64,000 nt of DNA from Neisseriaceae bacterium JH1-16. GTDB lineage: Bacteria; Pseudomonadota; Gammaproteobacteria; Burkholderiales; Chromobacteriaceae. The first letter of the stretch is position 1. Every line of letters begins with the position of its first letter. Location of the stretch: positions 372,001 through 436,000 of the forward strand of contig JAPDNP010000004.1 of NCBI GenBank assembly GCA_025989215.1, given 5' to 3'. The notes below the pieces were generated by a model. The model did not search any database and was not told the DNA's origin. It saw only the letters and a list, made by a program, of their open reading frames with translations. A program made the position numbers and the translations under genes. Positions 17,693 through 27,031 of the stretch are shown one piece after another.

Positions 17693-17776
17693 CTAGAGTG
17701 CACGCGTTCCCTGGTGCCGCCGTGGTGAGCGGTACCAATAAAACGAAGCGAAGGAGGACACGTGTCGGGAATTCAT
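17693..17776 (-). CDS. Putative aromatic leader peptide (27 residues) of an attenuator
   Basis: A minus-strand mini-ORF from ATG 17776 to TAG 17693 encodes 27 residues containing the run FYWYR (codons TTT TAT TGG TAC CGC). TGGTACCGC (17729-17737 complement) can pair with GCGGCACCA (17712-17720 complement), which can instead pair as CGGCGGCA with TGCCGCCG of the terminator's first arm (17660-17667 complement). A ribosome stalled on Trp/Tyr codons would free the antiterminator. A TTGACA lies upstream (complement of 17806-17811). The Shine-Dalgarno is weak. This is an inference from sequence, but the pairing is precise. Confidence 0.7.
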   Translation of the reverse strand: MNSRHVSSFASFYWYRSPRRHQGTRAL

Positions 17777-17837
17777 GGTTTCATGCTGCGCCGCATCACC
17801 CCCGGCTGTCAACCCTGCGCCTATGACAAAACGCAAA

Positions 17838-17871
17838 AAACCGGCGCGGGGGCAATGCCCGGCGCCGGTTC
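17838..17871 (-). terminator. Intrinsic terminator after ETF-QO gene
   Basis: On the minus strand AACCGGCGC-type arms with a GC-rich interior fold into a long hairpin ending in TTTTTTGCGTTTTG. A 10-mer copy (17869-17878) overlaps its upstream edge. Confidence 0.85.
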
Positions 17872-17888
17872 GGCCAACCATTACCCGA

Positions 17889-19523
17889 TCACATGTTCGG
17901 GTAGTTCGGCCCGCCCCCGCCTTCCGGCGTCACCCAGTTGATGTTCTGGGTCGGGTCCTTGATGTCACAGGTCTTGCAGTGCACGCAGTTCTGCGCGTTG
18001 ATCTGCAGACGCGGTTGGCCCTCGTCGCGGCCAACGATCTCGTACACCCCGGCCGGGCAGTAGCGCTGTTCCGGCGCGTCGTACTCGGCCAGGTTCACCT
18101 CGATCGGCACGCGCTTGTCCTTCAGCTTCAGGTGCGGCGGCTGGTCTTCGCTGTGGTTGGTGTTGGAGATGAACACCGACGACAGCCGGTCGAAGGTCAG
18201 CACCCCGTCCGGTTTCGGGTACTCGATCCGCGTGCATTCGGCGGCCGGGCGCAAGGTCTCGTTATCGGCATGCTGGTTGCGCAGCGTCCACGGCGCGCGG
18301 CCGCGGAACAGGAAGGTGTCGATCGCCGAGTAGATCATCGCCGGCCACAGGCCCCAGCGGAACGACGGGCGAATGTTGCGCACCTTCCACAGCTCGTCGT
18401 ACAGCCAGCTCTGCTTGACTTTGGCACTGTAGGCGCTCGCCTCGACGCCGGCGCCGCCCGTCTCGCCAGCCAATGCCTCGACCACCGCCTCGGCGGCCAG
18501 CATCGCCGACTTCATCGCGGTGTGGGTGCCCTTGATCTTCGGCACGTTCAGGAAGCCGGCGGTATCGCCGACCAGCACGCCGCCCGGGAAGGTCAGCTTC
18601 GGCAGGCTCTGGATGCCGCCTTCGCTGAGCGCGCGCGCGCCGTAGGAGATGCGGCGTGCCCCCTCGAACACCGGCTTGATCGCCGGGTGGGTCTTGAAGC
18701 GCTGGAACTCCTCGAACGGCGACAGATAGGGGTTCTGATAGTCGAGGCCGACCACGAAGCCGACCACTACCTGGTTGCCTTCCAGGTGATACAGGAACGA
18801 GCCGCCGTAGGTGGCGGTGTCCATCGGCCAACCGACGGTGTGGGTGATGCTGCCCGGCTGGTGCAGCTCCGGCTTCACTTCCCACAGTTCCTTGATGCCG
18901 ATGCCATAGGTCTGCGGATCGGCGCCGTCGCACAGCTTGAAGCGTTCGAACAGCGTCTTGGTCAGCGAGCCGCGACAGCCTTCGGCGAAGATGGTCTGCT
19001 TGGCCCACAGCTCGATGCCCGGCTCGCCATCCAGCTCGCCGTTCTTGCCGGTGCCGACGTTGCCGGTGGCGACGCCCTTCACCGAACCGTCGGCGTTGTA
19101 CAGCACCTCGGCGGCGGCGAAGCCCGGGTAGATTTCCACGCCCAGCGCCTCGGCCTGCTCGCCGAGCCAGCGACAAAAGTTGCCCAGGCTGACGATGTAG
19201 TTGCCGTGGTTGTTCATCTGCGGCGGGGTCGGCAGTTGCACCGACTCGGTCTCGGTCAGGAGCAGGAAACGGTCCTTCCCGGCCGGGGTATTGAGCGGTG
19301 CGCCCTTTTCTTTCCAGTCCGGAATCAGCTCGTCGAGCGCCTTGGGCTCGATCACCGCCCCCGACAGGATGTGCGCGCCGATCTCCGAGCCCTTCTCCAG
19401 CAGGCAGACGCTGATGTCGCGCCCCTGCTGTTCGGCCAACTGCTTGACGCGGATTGCGGCGCTCAGCCCGGACGGGCCACCGCCGACCACCACCACATCG
19501 TATTCCATGTATTCGCGTTCCAC
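17889..19523 (-). CDS. Electron transfer flavoprotein-ubiquinone oxidoreductase
   Basis: This 544-residue membrane-associated flavoprotein passes electrons from ETF, reduced by acyl-CoA dehydrogenases, to quinone. The FAD-binding motif [14 protein letters not shown] is at the N-terminus. The C-terminal 4Fe-4S module shows CPAGVYEIV and [22 protein letters not shown] at 19523 follows AAGGAGAC and matches family length; an ATG five codons later is possible. It lies downstream of a CoA-transferase and glutaryl-CoA dehydrogenase, whose electrons it would accept. Copy 19431-19440 encodes LAE. Confidence 0.95.
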   Translation of the reverse strand: MEREYMEYDVVVVGGGPSGLSAAIRVKQLAEQQGRDISVCLLEKGSEIGAHILSGAVIEPKALDELIPDWKEKGAPLNTPAGKDRFLLLTETESVQLPTPPQMNNHGNYIVSLGNFCRWLGEQAEALGVEIYPGFAAAEVLYNADGSVKGVATGNVGTGKNGELDGEPGIELWAKQTIFAEGCRGSLTKTLFERFKLCDGADPQTYGIGIKELWEVKPELHQPGSITHTVGWPMDTATYGGSFLYHLEGNQVVVGFVVGLDYQNPYLSPFEEFQRFKTHPAIKPVFEGARRISYGARALSEGGIQSLPKLTFPGGVLVGDTAGFLNVPKIKGTHTAMKSAMLAAEAVVEALAGETGGAGVEASAYSAKVKQSWLYDELWKVRNIRPSFRWGLWPAMIYSAIDTFLFRGRAPWTLRNQHADNETLRPAAECTRIEYPKPDGVLTFDRLSSVFISNTNHSEDQPPHLKLKDKRVPIEVNLAEYDAPEQRYCPAGVYEIVGRDEGQPRLQINAQNCVHCKTCDIKDPTQNINWVTPEGGGGPNYPNM

Positions 19524-19606
19524 CGTGTCTCCTTTGCGCGGTGCGTCATTGCCTAATGATCGAATCATGCAATGTTCGTGGCCGGGCGTCAAAATCAAAC
19601 AAGCGT

Positions 19607-20803
19607 TTAAACGGTACCGGCACTGCGCAGCGTGGCGATTTGTTCCTCGCCGTAGCCCAGTTCGGCCAATACCGCGTCGGTGTGCTCGCCGAGCTTGGGC
19701 GGCGCTTGCCGGTATTGTGCCGGAGTGTCTGACAATCGAATCGGGCAGGCCATCAGCGGCACCGTCTGCCCGGCGGCATCGTGCATCTCGATGCGCATGC
19801 CGCGCGCCGCCGCCTGCGGATCGGCGAACGCCTCGGCCACCGAGTTGATCGGGCCGCACGGCACGCCGACCGCATCGAGCCGGGCCAGCCAATCATCGCG
19901 TGTGGCGCTGCCGAACGCCTCGGCCAAACGGCCTACCAGCTCGTCGCGGTGCGCGACCCGCGCCGGATTGGTGGCGTAACGCTCATCGTCGGCCAGCGCC
20001 GGCTGGCCGATCAGTGCGGCGACGGCGCGGAACTGCTTGTCGTTGCCGCAGGCGAGGATGAAGTGGCCGTCGGCGGCGCCGAACACCTGATACGGCACGA
20101 TGTTCGGATGGGCGTTGCCGAGACGCGGCGGCGTGGCACCGCTGACCAAGTGGTTCATGCCGACGTTGGCGAGCATTGCCAGCGAGCAGTCGAACAAGGC
20201 CATGTCGATGTACTGGCCGCGGCCGGTGTGATGACGCGACAACAGCGCCGCCTGCACCGCGTTGGCGGCATAGAGGCCGGTGAACAGGTCGGTGACCGCC
20301 ACGCCGACCTTGTGCGGCTCGCCGTCGGCCGGGCCGGTGATGCTCATCAGCCCGCTCATGCCCTGCACGATATAGTCGTAGCCGGGCGCATCGGCATACG
20401 GACCATCCTGGCCGAAGCCGGTGATCGAGCAGTACACCAGCCGCGGGTTGAGCTGGGACAGGCTCGCGTAGTCGAGACCGTACTTCGCCAGCCCGCCGAC
20501 CTTGTAGTTTTCCAGCAGCACATCGGCCTGTTCGGCCAACCGGCGCACGATCGCCTGCCCTTCCGGCCGGGTGATGTCGACGGTGACCGAGCGCTTGCCG
20601 CGGTTGGCCGACAGGAAGTATGCGGCGGTGCCGTCCGGCAGGCTGGGCGGCGCCCATTGCCGGGTATCGTCGCCAAGACCGGGTCGTTCGATCTTGATCA
20701 CGTCGGCGCCGAGGTCGGCCAGCAACTGGCCGGCCCACGGCCCGGCGAGTACGCGGGAGAGATCCAGCACCTTGATGCCGGACAGTGCGCCTTGGCCTTG
20801 CAT
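19607..20803 (-). CDS. Class III (CaiB/BaiF) CoA-transferase, probably for glutarate
   Basis: The 398-residue enzyme has class III features: [42 protein letters not shown] at the N-terminus with the catalytic Asp region, and [10 protein letters not shown]. Neighbouring glutaryl-CoA dehydrogenase and ETF-QO suggest a succinyl-CoA:glutarate CoA-transferase role, as in comparable bacterial gene sets; the substrate itself is not readable. Start at MQGQG (20803) fits the family. A 10-mer copy is at 20531-20540 (LAE), and a one-mismatch copy at 19661. Confidence 0.88.
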   Translation of the reverse strand: MQGQGALSGIKVLDLSRVLAGPWAGQLLADLGADVIKIERPGLGDDTRQWAPPSLPDGTAAYFLSANRGKRSVTVDITRPEGQAIVRRLAEQADVLLENYKVGGLAKYGLDYASLSQLNPRLVYCSITGFGQDGPYADAPGYDYIVQGMSGLMSITGPADGEPHKVGVAVTDLFTGLYAANAVQAALLSRHHTGRGQYIDMALFDCSLAMLANVGMNHLVSGATPPRLGNAHPNIVPYQVFGAADGHFILACGNDKQFRAVAALIGQPALADDERYATNPARVAHRDELVGRLAEAFGSATRDDWLARLDAVGVPCGPINSVAEAFADPQAAARGMRIEMHDAAGQTVPLMACPIRLSDTPAQYRQAPPKLGEHTDAVLAELGYGEEQIATLRSAGTV

Positions 20804-20824
20804 GGGGTGTCCTTTTGTAGACGG

Positions 20825-20863
20825 TTCGGCCAACGTGGACTGTCGGTTTTCGGGTTGGCCGAA
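20825..20863. repeat. Inverted pair of GTTGGCCGAA 10-mers
   Basis: TTCGGCCAAC (20825-20834) and GTTGGCCGAA (20854-20863) are in opposite orientation, 19 bases apart, just upstream of the CoA-transferase start at 20803. Confidence 0.85.
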
Positions 20864-20993
20864 GCTTTAATTGGGAGAGTACCTACGAATTGCAGCATCT
20901 GCCTCGCCGGCAGGGCCCTGCCCCTAACGCGATCACAAACGCCGCAATAGCCAGTCGGGGCCCTTCCACCGCGCCGTCCGGGGAATGTCCGGT

Positions 20994-21147
20994 GAGGTCT
21001 TAAGCCGCCGCCTGTTTGAGCGGGCGGACGTTAGCCGCCCGCGAGTTCGGCGGCGCCTCGCCGGGCGTTTCCCGGACGGAAGCAAGCGGTGGCGGGGCTC
21101 GCCTTTTCTTTGCTTACTTTCTTTTGGCGACGCAAAAGAAAGTAAGG
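20994..21147 (+). repeat. Intergenic hairpin repeat element, copy 1
   Basis: A GC-rich stretch with TTAAGCCGCCGCCTGTTTGA and GAGTTCGGCGGCGCCT, then a hairpin TTACTTTC-TTTTGGCGACGCAAAA-GAAAGTAA. A diverged inverted copy is at 40259-40421. Its end resembles the tail of the 225-bp repeats at 40.7-41.9 kb. Confidence 0.75.
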
Positions 21148-21186
21148 CCGCGCCGGCGAGGCGGATCGCTCAACCGGCACGGCCTC

Positions 21187-21221
21187 TTCAGCCAACCTTT
21201 AGAACCCCAAGGTTGGCCGAA
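21187..21221. repeat. Imperfect inverted 10-mer pair, possible gcdH terminator
   Basis: TTCAGCCAACCTT (one mismatch) and AAGGTTGGCCGAA form a 13-bp stem with one mismatch and a nine-base loop, 12 bases beyond the gcdH stop. The exact copy is 21212-21221. Confidence 0.75.
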
Positions 21222-21233
21222 CCGATCAGCAAA

Positions 21234-22418
21234 TCAGAACGCCGCAATCCCGGTCTGCGCACGGCCCAGAATCAACGCATGCACATCATGCGTGCCCTCG
21301 TAGGTGTTCACCGCCTCCAGGTTCATCATGTGGCGGATCACGTGGAACTCGTCCGAGATACCGTTGCCGCCGTGCATGTCGCGCGCCACCCGGGCGATCG
21401 CCAGCGCCTTGCCGGTGTTGTTGCGCTTGATCAGCGAGATCATCTCCGGCGCCGCCAGGCCGTCGTCCATCAGCCGGCCCACCTGCAGGCAGGCCATCAG
21501 CCCCAGCGCGATCTCGGTCTGCATGTCGGCCAGCTTCAGCTGGATCAGCTGGGTGGCGGCGAGCGGGCGGCCGAACTGCTGGCGGTCGAGCGTGTACTGG
21601 CGTGCGGCGTGCCAGCAGAATTCGGCAGCGCCCATCGCGCCCCAGGCGATGCCGAATCGCGCCTTGTTCAGGCAGCCGAACGGCCCCTTCAGGCCCTTCA
21701 CGCCCGGCAGCAGATTCGCATCGGGCACGAACACCTCGTCCATCACAATCTCGCCGGTGATCGACGCGCGCAGCGAGAACTTGCCGTGGATCGCCGGAGT
21801 GGACAGCCCCTTCATGCCGCGCTCGAGCAGGAAGCCGCGGATCTCGCCGACGTCGTCCTTCGCCCATACCACACACAGGTCGGCGATCGGGCTGTTGGTG
21901 ATCCACATCTTGCTGCCGGTCAGCACCCAGCCGCCGTCGACCTTCTTGGCGCGGCTCTTCATCCCGCCCGGATCGGAACCGGCATCCGGCTCGGTCAGGC
22001 CGAAGCAGCCGACCAGCTCGCCGGTCGCCAGCTTGGGCAGGTATTTGTCCTTCTGCTCGTCCGAGCCGTAGGCCCAGATCGGGTGCATCACCAGGGACGA
22101 CTGCACGCTCATCGCCGAGCGGTAGCCCGAATCGACGCGCTCGACTTCGCGGGCGATCAGGCCGTAGGCGACGTGGCTGAGCCCGGCGCAACCGTAGCCG
22201 TCGATGGTGCAGCCGAGCAGGCCCAGCTCTCCCATCTCGCTCATGATCTCGCGGTCGAAGCGCTCCTCGCGATTGGCGGTCAGCACCCGCGGCAACAGCC
22301 GCTCCTGGCAGAACGCATGCGCGGTGTCGCGCACCAGTCGTTCTTCTTCGGTCAAGCGCGACTCGAGCAGCAGCGGGTCTTCCCAGCTAAATGCGGCGCG
22401 GTGTTGAGTGGCAGCCAT
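21234..22418 (-). CDS. gcdH: Glutaryl-CoA dehydrogenase
   Basis: This 394-residue flavoenzyme oxidatively decarboxylates glutaryl-CoA to crotonyl-CoA in lysine, tryptophan and glutarate breakdown. The substrate-binding [15 protein letters not shown] (Arg100, Ser101 onward) is diagnostic of GCDH within the acyl-CoA dehydrogenases. The catalytic base is Glu374 in [31 protein letters not shown] and [17 protein letters not shown] are the usual ACAD flavin segments. ATG 22418 follows GGAGAGACCG. It is divergent from an IclR regulator and feeds electrons to ETF/ETF-QO. Confidence 0.95.
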   Translation of the reverse strand: MAATQHRAAFSWEDPLLLESRLTEEERLVRDTAHAFCQERLLPRVLTANREERFDREIMSEMGELGLLGCTIDGYGCAGLSHVAYGLIAREVERVDSGYRSAMSVQSSLVMHPIWAYGSDEQKDKYLPKLATGELVGCFGLTEPDAGSDPGGMKSRAKKVDGGWVLTGSKMWITNSPIADLCVVWAKDDVGEIRGFLLERGMKGLSTPAIHGKFSLRASITGEIVMDEVFVPDANLLPGVKGLKGPFGCLNKARFGIAWGAMGAAEFCWHAARQYTLDRQQFGRPLAATQLIQLKLADMQTEIALGLMACLQVGRLMDDGLAAPEMISLIKRNNTGKALAIARVARDMHGGNGISDEFHVIRHMMNLEAVNTYEGTHDVHALILGRAQTGIAAF

Positions 22419-22482
22419 CGGTCTCTCCTTTGTCATGGTTCGGCCGGCTTCGGCCGTTTTAATGTCCCGCCAAGCGGAACTG

Positions 22483-22501
22483 TGTTCTACTGTGCAGAAC
22501 A
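22483..22501. promoter_or_regulatory. Palindromic operator candidate between gcdH and IclR gene
   Basis: TGTTCT-ACTGTGC-AGAACA is a perfect 6-bp inverted repeat with a 7-base spacer in the 152-base divergent promoter region. This is the size and place expected of an IclR-family operator controlling both genes. Confidence 0.55.
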
Positions 22502-22570
22502 ACATACTCCGCCATTCTCACCATGTAAAGCAACTCTTTACAGCCCAAGCAGCACAGGTATCCTTGCTCC

Positions 22571-23383
22571 ATGAAAAATACTCCGCTCGATCATTCTACG
22601 TTGCCCGCCGACCCGGCAGACGACGATAAGGATCGCCTGTTCGTCACCGCCCTGGCCCGCGGCCTGGCGGTACTCGGCGCGTTCCGCCCCGGTGAAGCCG
22701 GCCTGTCCAACCAGGAGTTGGCGGCACGCACCGGTCTGCCCAAGTCGACGGTGTCGCGGCTGACCTACACGCTGACCCGACTCGGCTACCTGGCGCAGGA
22801 AGCCGACAGCGGCTACTACCGGCTCGGCCTGTCGGTGCTGGCGCTCGGCTCGGTGGTGCTGGCCAGCTACGACATCCGCAGCATCGCCGCGCCGCTGATG
22901 CGCGAATTCGCGCTCAAGCACAATGTGTCGGTCAGCCTGGCGATGCGCGAGGGCACCGACATGCTGTACCTGGAAACCTGCCGCAGCCCGGCGCGGGTGA
23001 CGGTGCAGCTGACCGTCGGCTCGCGCGTGCCGATCGCCACCACCGCGATCGGCCGGGCATTCTACGTCGGCCTGTCCGAGCACGAGCGCGAGGCGCTCGA
23101 TGCGCAGTTGGCCGAACGCTACGCCGACGACTGGCCGGAGCTGTACAAGCGGCTGCAGCAGAGCCTGATGCAGTACCGCACCAGCGGCTACGCGGTGTCG
23201 TGGGGCGAGTACGGCCCCGAGGTAATGGCGATCGGCGTGCCGCTGCCGTCGCCGACGCCGGGCCAGCCGCCGTTCGCGCTGAACGCCAGCGGCCCGAGCC
23301 TGCTGTTCACCCCGAGCGTGCTCGAGCACGAGATCGCGCCGGCGCTGGTCGAGCTCGCCCAATCGGTGGTGCCGACCCGGTAA
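22571..23383 (+). CDS. IclR family transcriptional regulator
   Basis: The 270-residue protein has an N-terminal winged helix (LARGLAVLGAFRPGEAGLSNQELAARTGLPKSTVSRLTYTLTRLGYL, about 28-75) and a C-terminal effector domain with TAIGRAFYVGLS. It is divergent from gcdH and probably represses or activates glutarate catabolism in response to an acid or CoA-ester. Copy 23107-23116 of the 10-mer encodes LAE. Confidence 0.9.
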   Translation: MKNTPLDHSTLPADPADDDKDRLFVTALARGLAVLGAFRPGEAGLSNQELAARTGLPKSTVSRLTYTLTRLGYLAQEADSGYYRLGLSVLALGSVVLASYDIRSIAAPLMREFALKHNVSVSLAMREGTDMLYLETCRSPARVTVQLTVGSRVPIATTAIGRAFYVGLSEHEREALDAQLAERYADDWPELYKRLQQSLMQYRTSGYAVSWGEYGPEVMAIGVPLPSPTPGQPPFALNASGPSLLFTPSVLEHEIAPALVELAQSVVPTR

Positions 23384-23414
23384 CCGCCGGCTGGCCCGCC
23401 CGCCTCGCCCAACG

Positions 23415-23446
23415 AAAAAAGCCGGACGCGATGTCCGGCTTTCTTG
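23415..23446 (+). terminator. Intrinsic terminator after IclR gene (possibly bidirectional)
   Basis: Stem AAGCCGGAC / GTCCGGCTT with a five-base loop, A-run before and TTCTT after. It lies between the convergent IclR and CBS-protein genes. Confidence 0.85.
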
Positions 23447-23501
23447 TTGGTGTTACGGGCACTACGCGCCGCAGCACGGCGTTATGTCCACAGGCTTCGG
23501 G

Positions 23502-23945
23502 CTAGGCGCGCCCACCGTGGATATAGGTGAACAACTGGTCAATCACGTACTGCTGCTCGTCGATGGTGGCGCGCACCAGATCGCCGATCGACAATACCCC
23601 CATCACGGTATGTTGGCTGTCGAGCACCGGCAGGTGGCGGATGTGCTTCTCGGTCATCAGCGCCATACAGTGCTCGAGCGTGGTCTCCGGCTTCACGTAC
23701 AACACCTTGCTGGTCATGATGTCGCGCACCCGGGTGCCGGCCGAAGTCCGCCCCTGCAGCACGATGCGCCGGGCGTAGTCGCGCTCGGAGAAGATCCCCA
23801 GCACCTCGCCCCCTTCCATCACCAGCACCGCTCCGACATTGTGTTCCGCCATCACTTGCAGGGTCTGGAACACCGTGGCGTCCGGACTCACGAAGATCAG
23901 TTCCTGGCGGGTTTTGTTAGCCAGTATCTGGCCGGCATTCAGCAT
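23502..23945 (-). CDS. CBS-domain pair protein
   Basis: A 147-residue protein made of two CBS domains: FVSPDATVFQTLQVMAEHNVGAVLVMEGGEVLGIFSERDYARRIV (about 18-63) and VKPETTLEHCMALMTEKHIRHLPVLDSQHTVMGVLSIGDLVR (about 83-125). Such stand-alone Bateman modules bind adenine nucleotides and regulate partners that are not evident here. ATG at 23945 gives the compact family length; an upstream in-frame extension looks non-coding. Confidence 0.9.
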   Translation of the reverse strand: MLNAGQILANKTRQELIFVSPDATVFQTLQVMAEHNVGAVLVMEGGEVLGIFSERDYARRIVLQGRTSAGTRVRDIMTSKVLYVKPETTLEHCMALMTEKHIRHLPVLDSQHTVMGVLSIGDLVRATIDEQQYVIDQLFTYIHGGRA

Positions 23946-24072
23946 GGCGAATCCCCTTTTCGCTGGAATAAAGGCAACCCTGCAGACACTATAGCAACTC
24001 GGCCGCCTGACTACCGCTCCAGACAAGGAACTCGGCTTCATCGCCTTGCATGGCCGAGACGGCGGAACGACT

Positions 24073-24114
24073 CAGGCCCGGTCTGCCCCCCGAAAACGGG
24101 ACAGACCGGGCCTG
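24073..24114 (-). terminator. Strong hairpin after argB
   Basis: Perfect 13-base arms CAGGCCCGGTCTG and CAGACCGGGCCTG with a C/G-rich loop lie 39 bases past the argB stop. There is no T-run, so it may be an RNA-stabilising or factor-assisted termination element. Confidence 0.55.
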
Positions 24115-24152
24115 GTAGCTAGGATCGTTCCAGCGGCGCCGGAGCCGCTCAC

Positions 24153-25067
<915 letters not shown>

Positions 25068-25165
25068 CTACCTACGCCAACTGCTGAATTTTAATTTATT
25101 AATCTTGCCCAGGTCGCCACGGCGCGGTAAAGTCCACCGCAATTACTGAAAACAGATTCACTACC

Positions 25166-25804
25166 ATGACGAACGCAACCCGCTGGCAACGAAAAAAAGA
25201 CGTCCGTCCCGGCGAGATCCTCGACGCGGCACTCAAGCAGTTCGTGGAGAAGGGCTTTCGCGCCACCAAGCTCGAGGACATCGCCCGCGCCGCCGGCGTG
25301 ACCAAGGGCACGCCGTACCTGTACTTCGCCAATAAGGAAGAGATCTTCAAGGCGGTGGTGCGCGAGACCCAGGTGGCCAACCTGTCGAAATTGCAGGCGC
25401 TGAGCGAGCAGTACGACGGCTCGGCACGCGCGCTGCTGTTCGCCTTCGTTGAACAGTGGTGGCAGGAGGTCGGTGCCACCTCGTCCGGCGGGCTGTGCAA
25501 GCTGATCATGGCCGAGACCGCCAGCTTCCCCGAGCTCGCGCAGTTCTACTTCACCGAGGTGATCCTGCCGGCGCGGCAGATGGTCGCGCAGGTGCTGCAG
25601 CGCGGCATCGCCCAGGGCGAGTTCCGCGCGGTGCCGATCGACACCACCGTCGAGACCCTGCTCGCCCCGCTGATCCAGCAGCTGATCTGGACCCATTCCT
25701 TCGGCACCGTGCCGGGCTGTCATTCGGCCGGCGGCCACGACCCACTGCGGATGCTGCTCGACGGCCTGGACCTGATGTTGCACGGCCTGCTGCCGCGCGA
25801 TTGA
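25166..25804 (+). CDS. TetR family transcriptional regulator (efflux-linked)
   Basis: A 212-residue repressor-like protein with an N-terminal HTH (RPGEILDAALKQFVEKGFRATKLEDIARAAGVTKGTPYLYFANKEEIFKAVV, about 14-65) and a ligand-binding helical C-terminus. It precedes the RND efflux genes on the same strand and probably represses them. A TTAAT-TT-ATTAA palindrome (25091-25102) lies upstream and may be its operator or part of the promoter. Confidence 0.9.
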   Translation: MTNATRWQRKKDVRPGEILDAALKQFVEKGFRATKLEDIARAAGVTKGTPYLYFANKEEIFKAVVRETQVANLSKLQALSEQYDGSARALLFAFVEQWWQEVGATSSGGLCKLIMAETASFPELAQFYFTEVILPARQMVAQVLQRGIAQGEFRAVPIDTTVETLLAPLIQQLIWTHSFGTVPGCHSAGGHDPLRMLLDGLDLMLHGLLPRD

Positions 25805-25914
25805 GCCACTAACAAAACCCTTCCGGCGTTGTTGCGCGGCCTTGCCGTACTAGCTGTACTGTCTGCGGCAGCGCGCCTAGCCGGAACCGCTTCGCTGGAT
25901 TTTGTTAGCGGCTC
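25805..25914 (+). repeat. About 110-bp intergenic repeat, copy A
   Basis: Begins GCCACTAACAAAACCC and ends GATTTTGTTAGCGGC, so its ends are inverted. The inside has GGCGTTGTTGCGCGGCCTTGC and GTACTGTCTGCGGCAG. It fills the gap between the TetR gene and the efflux operon. Related copies are at 52608-52690 and 59378-59485. Confidence 0.8.
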
Positions 25915-25953
25915 GGAAACAACAAAAAACAAGACCACCCACGAGGAAGCCCA

Positions 25954-27027
25954 ATGACCCACCTCGCCCGGCCGCTGCTGCTGGCCACGCTGACCGCTAC
26001 CCTGCTCGCCGCCTGCGGCAAGGCCCCGCCCCCCACCGAAGAGATCCGTCCGGTGCGCTACACCGTGGTCGGCGACGACGCCTCGCTGCCGAGCGAACGC
26101 TTCGCCGGCGAGATTCGCGCCCGCCAGGAAACTCGCCTTGGCTTCCGCGTCGCCGGCAAGGTGGTCGACAAGCTGGTCAGCGCGGGCGAGCACGTGAAGA
26201 AAGGCCAGCCTATCGCCCGCCTCGACGCACACGACTACGCACTCGACCTGTCGGCCAAGCGCGCGCAGCTGGCCGCGGCGCAAAACGATCTGGCGCAGAA
26301 GGAAGCCGACCTGCGCCGCTACCAGGAACTGCTCGCCAAGAACTTCATCAGCCAGGCCCAGGTGGACCAGCAGCGTAACGCGGTCAGCGCCGCGCGCGCC
26401 CAGTTGACCGCCGCGCGCGCTTCGGCCGACGTCAGCAGCAACCAGACCGGCTACGCCACGCTCACCGCGGTGGCCGACGGCATCGTCACCGAGATCAGCG
26501 CCGAACCGGGCCTGGTGGTGTCGGCCGGCCAGCCGGTAGCGACGCTGGCCGCCGACGGCGCGCGCGAGGCAGCGATCGCGGTGCCGGAAAACAAGCTCGC
26601 CGCGGTGCGCGCCGCCAAGTCGTTCACCGTGACGCTGTGGGCCGCCAACAAGCAGTACAGCGGCCATCTGCGCGAGCTGGCCGGCGCCGCCGACCCGGCC
26701 ACCCGCACCTACGCCGCGCGCATCGCGCTCGACAATCCGGACGAGGCGGTGAAGCTCGGCATGACCGCCAGCGTCGGCCTGCCCAGCACCGGCAACGCCC
26801 CGCTCACCCGCCTGCCACTGACCGCGCTGCTCGACGAGCAGGGCAAGCACTATGTGTGGGTAATCGATCCGAAAATCGCCAAGGTTGGCCGAAAGCCGGT
26901 CAGCGTCGCGTCGATCGGCGCCGACTGGGTGGCGATCGCCTCGGGCGTGGCGCGCGGTCAGCAAGTGGTGACGGCCGGCGTGCACCTGTTGCGCGACGGT
27001 CAGCGCGTCAGCCTGCTGAAGGAGTGA
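25954..27027 (+). CDS. RND efflux periplasmic adaptor (membrane fusion) lipoprotein
   Basis: A 357-residue adaptor of the HlyD/AcrA type linking the RND pump to the outer-membrane channel. Lipobox LLAAC ends at about Cys21. Then come a barrel-sandwich segment (RQETRLGFRVAGKVVDKLVSAGEHVKKGQPIARLD), a helical hairpin (about 95-155) and the second lipoyl half (TAVADGIVTEISAEPGLVVSAGQPVATL). The 10-mer at 26884-26893 is read in an unusual frame (VGR). Stop is four bases before the pump gene. Confidence 0.93.
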   Translation: MTHLARPLLLATLTATLLAACGKAPPPTEEIRPVRYTVVGDDASLPSERFAGEIRARQETRLGFRVAGKVVDKLVSAGEHVKKGQPIARLDAHDYALDLSAKRAQLAAAQNDLAQKEADLRRYQELLAKNFISQAQVDQQRNAVSAARAQLTAARASADVSSNQTGYATLTAVADGIVTEISAEPGLVVSAGQPVATLAADGAREAAIAVPENKLAAVRAAKSFTVTLWAANKQYSGHLRELAGAADPATRTYAARIALDNPDEAVKLGMTASVGLPSTGNAPLTRLPLTALLDEQGKHYVWVIDPKIAKVGRKPVSVASIGADWVAIASGVARGQQVVTAGVHLLRDGQRVSLLKE

Positions 27028-27031
27028 CCGG

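Larger units (their letters stand above)
20804..21233. other. 430-base intergenic region with 10-mers and a hairpin repeat
   Basis: Between gcdH and the CoA-transferase. It contains 10-mer copies at 20825-20834 (minus) and 20854-20863 (plus), the GC-rich hairpin element described separately (about 20994-21147), and an imperfect inverted 10-mer pair at 21187-21221 just after the gcdH stop that could form a terminator hairpin. No ORF here looks coding. Confidence 0.7.

Noticed and set aside
17775-19556. 593-residue plus-strand ORF over the ETF-QO gene
   Set aside because: Antisense shadow of a clear flavoprotein gene.
24073-24114. Attenuator for argB
   Set aside because: The hairpin lies downstream of argB, not upstream, and no leader peptide or alternative pairing is visible.
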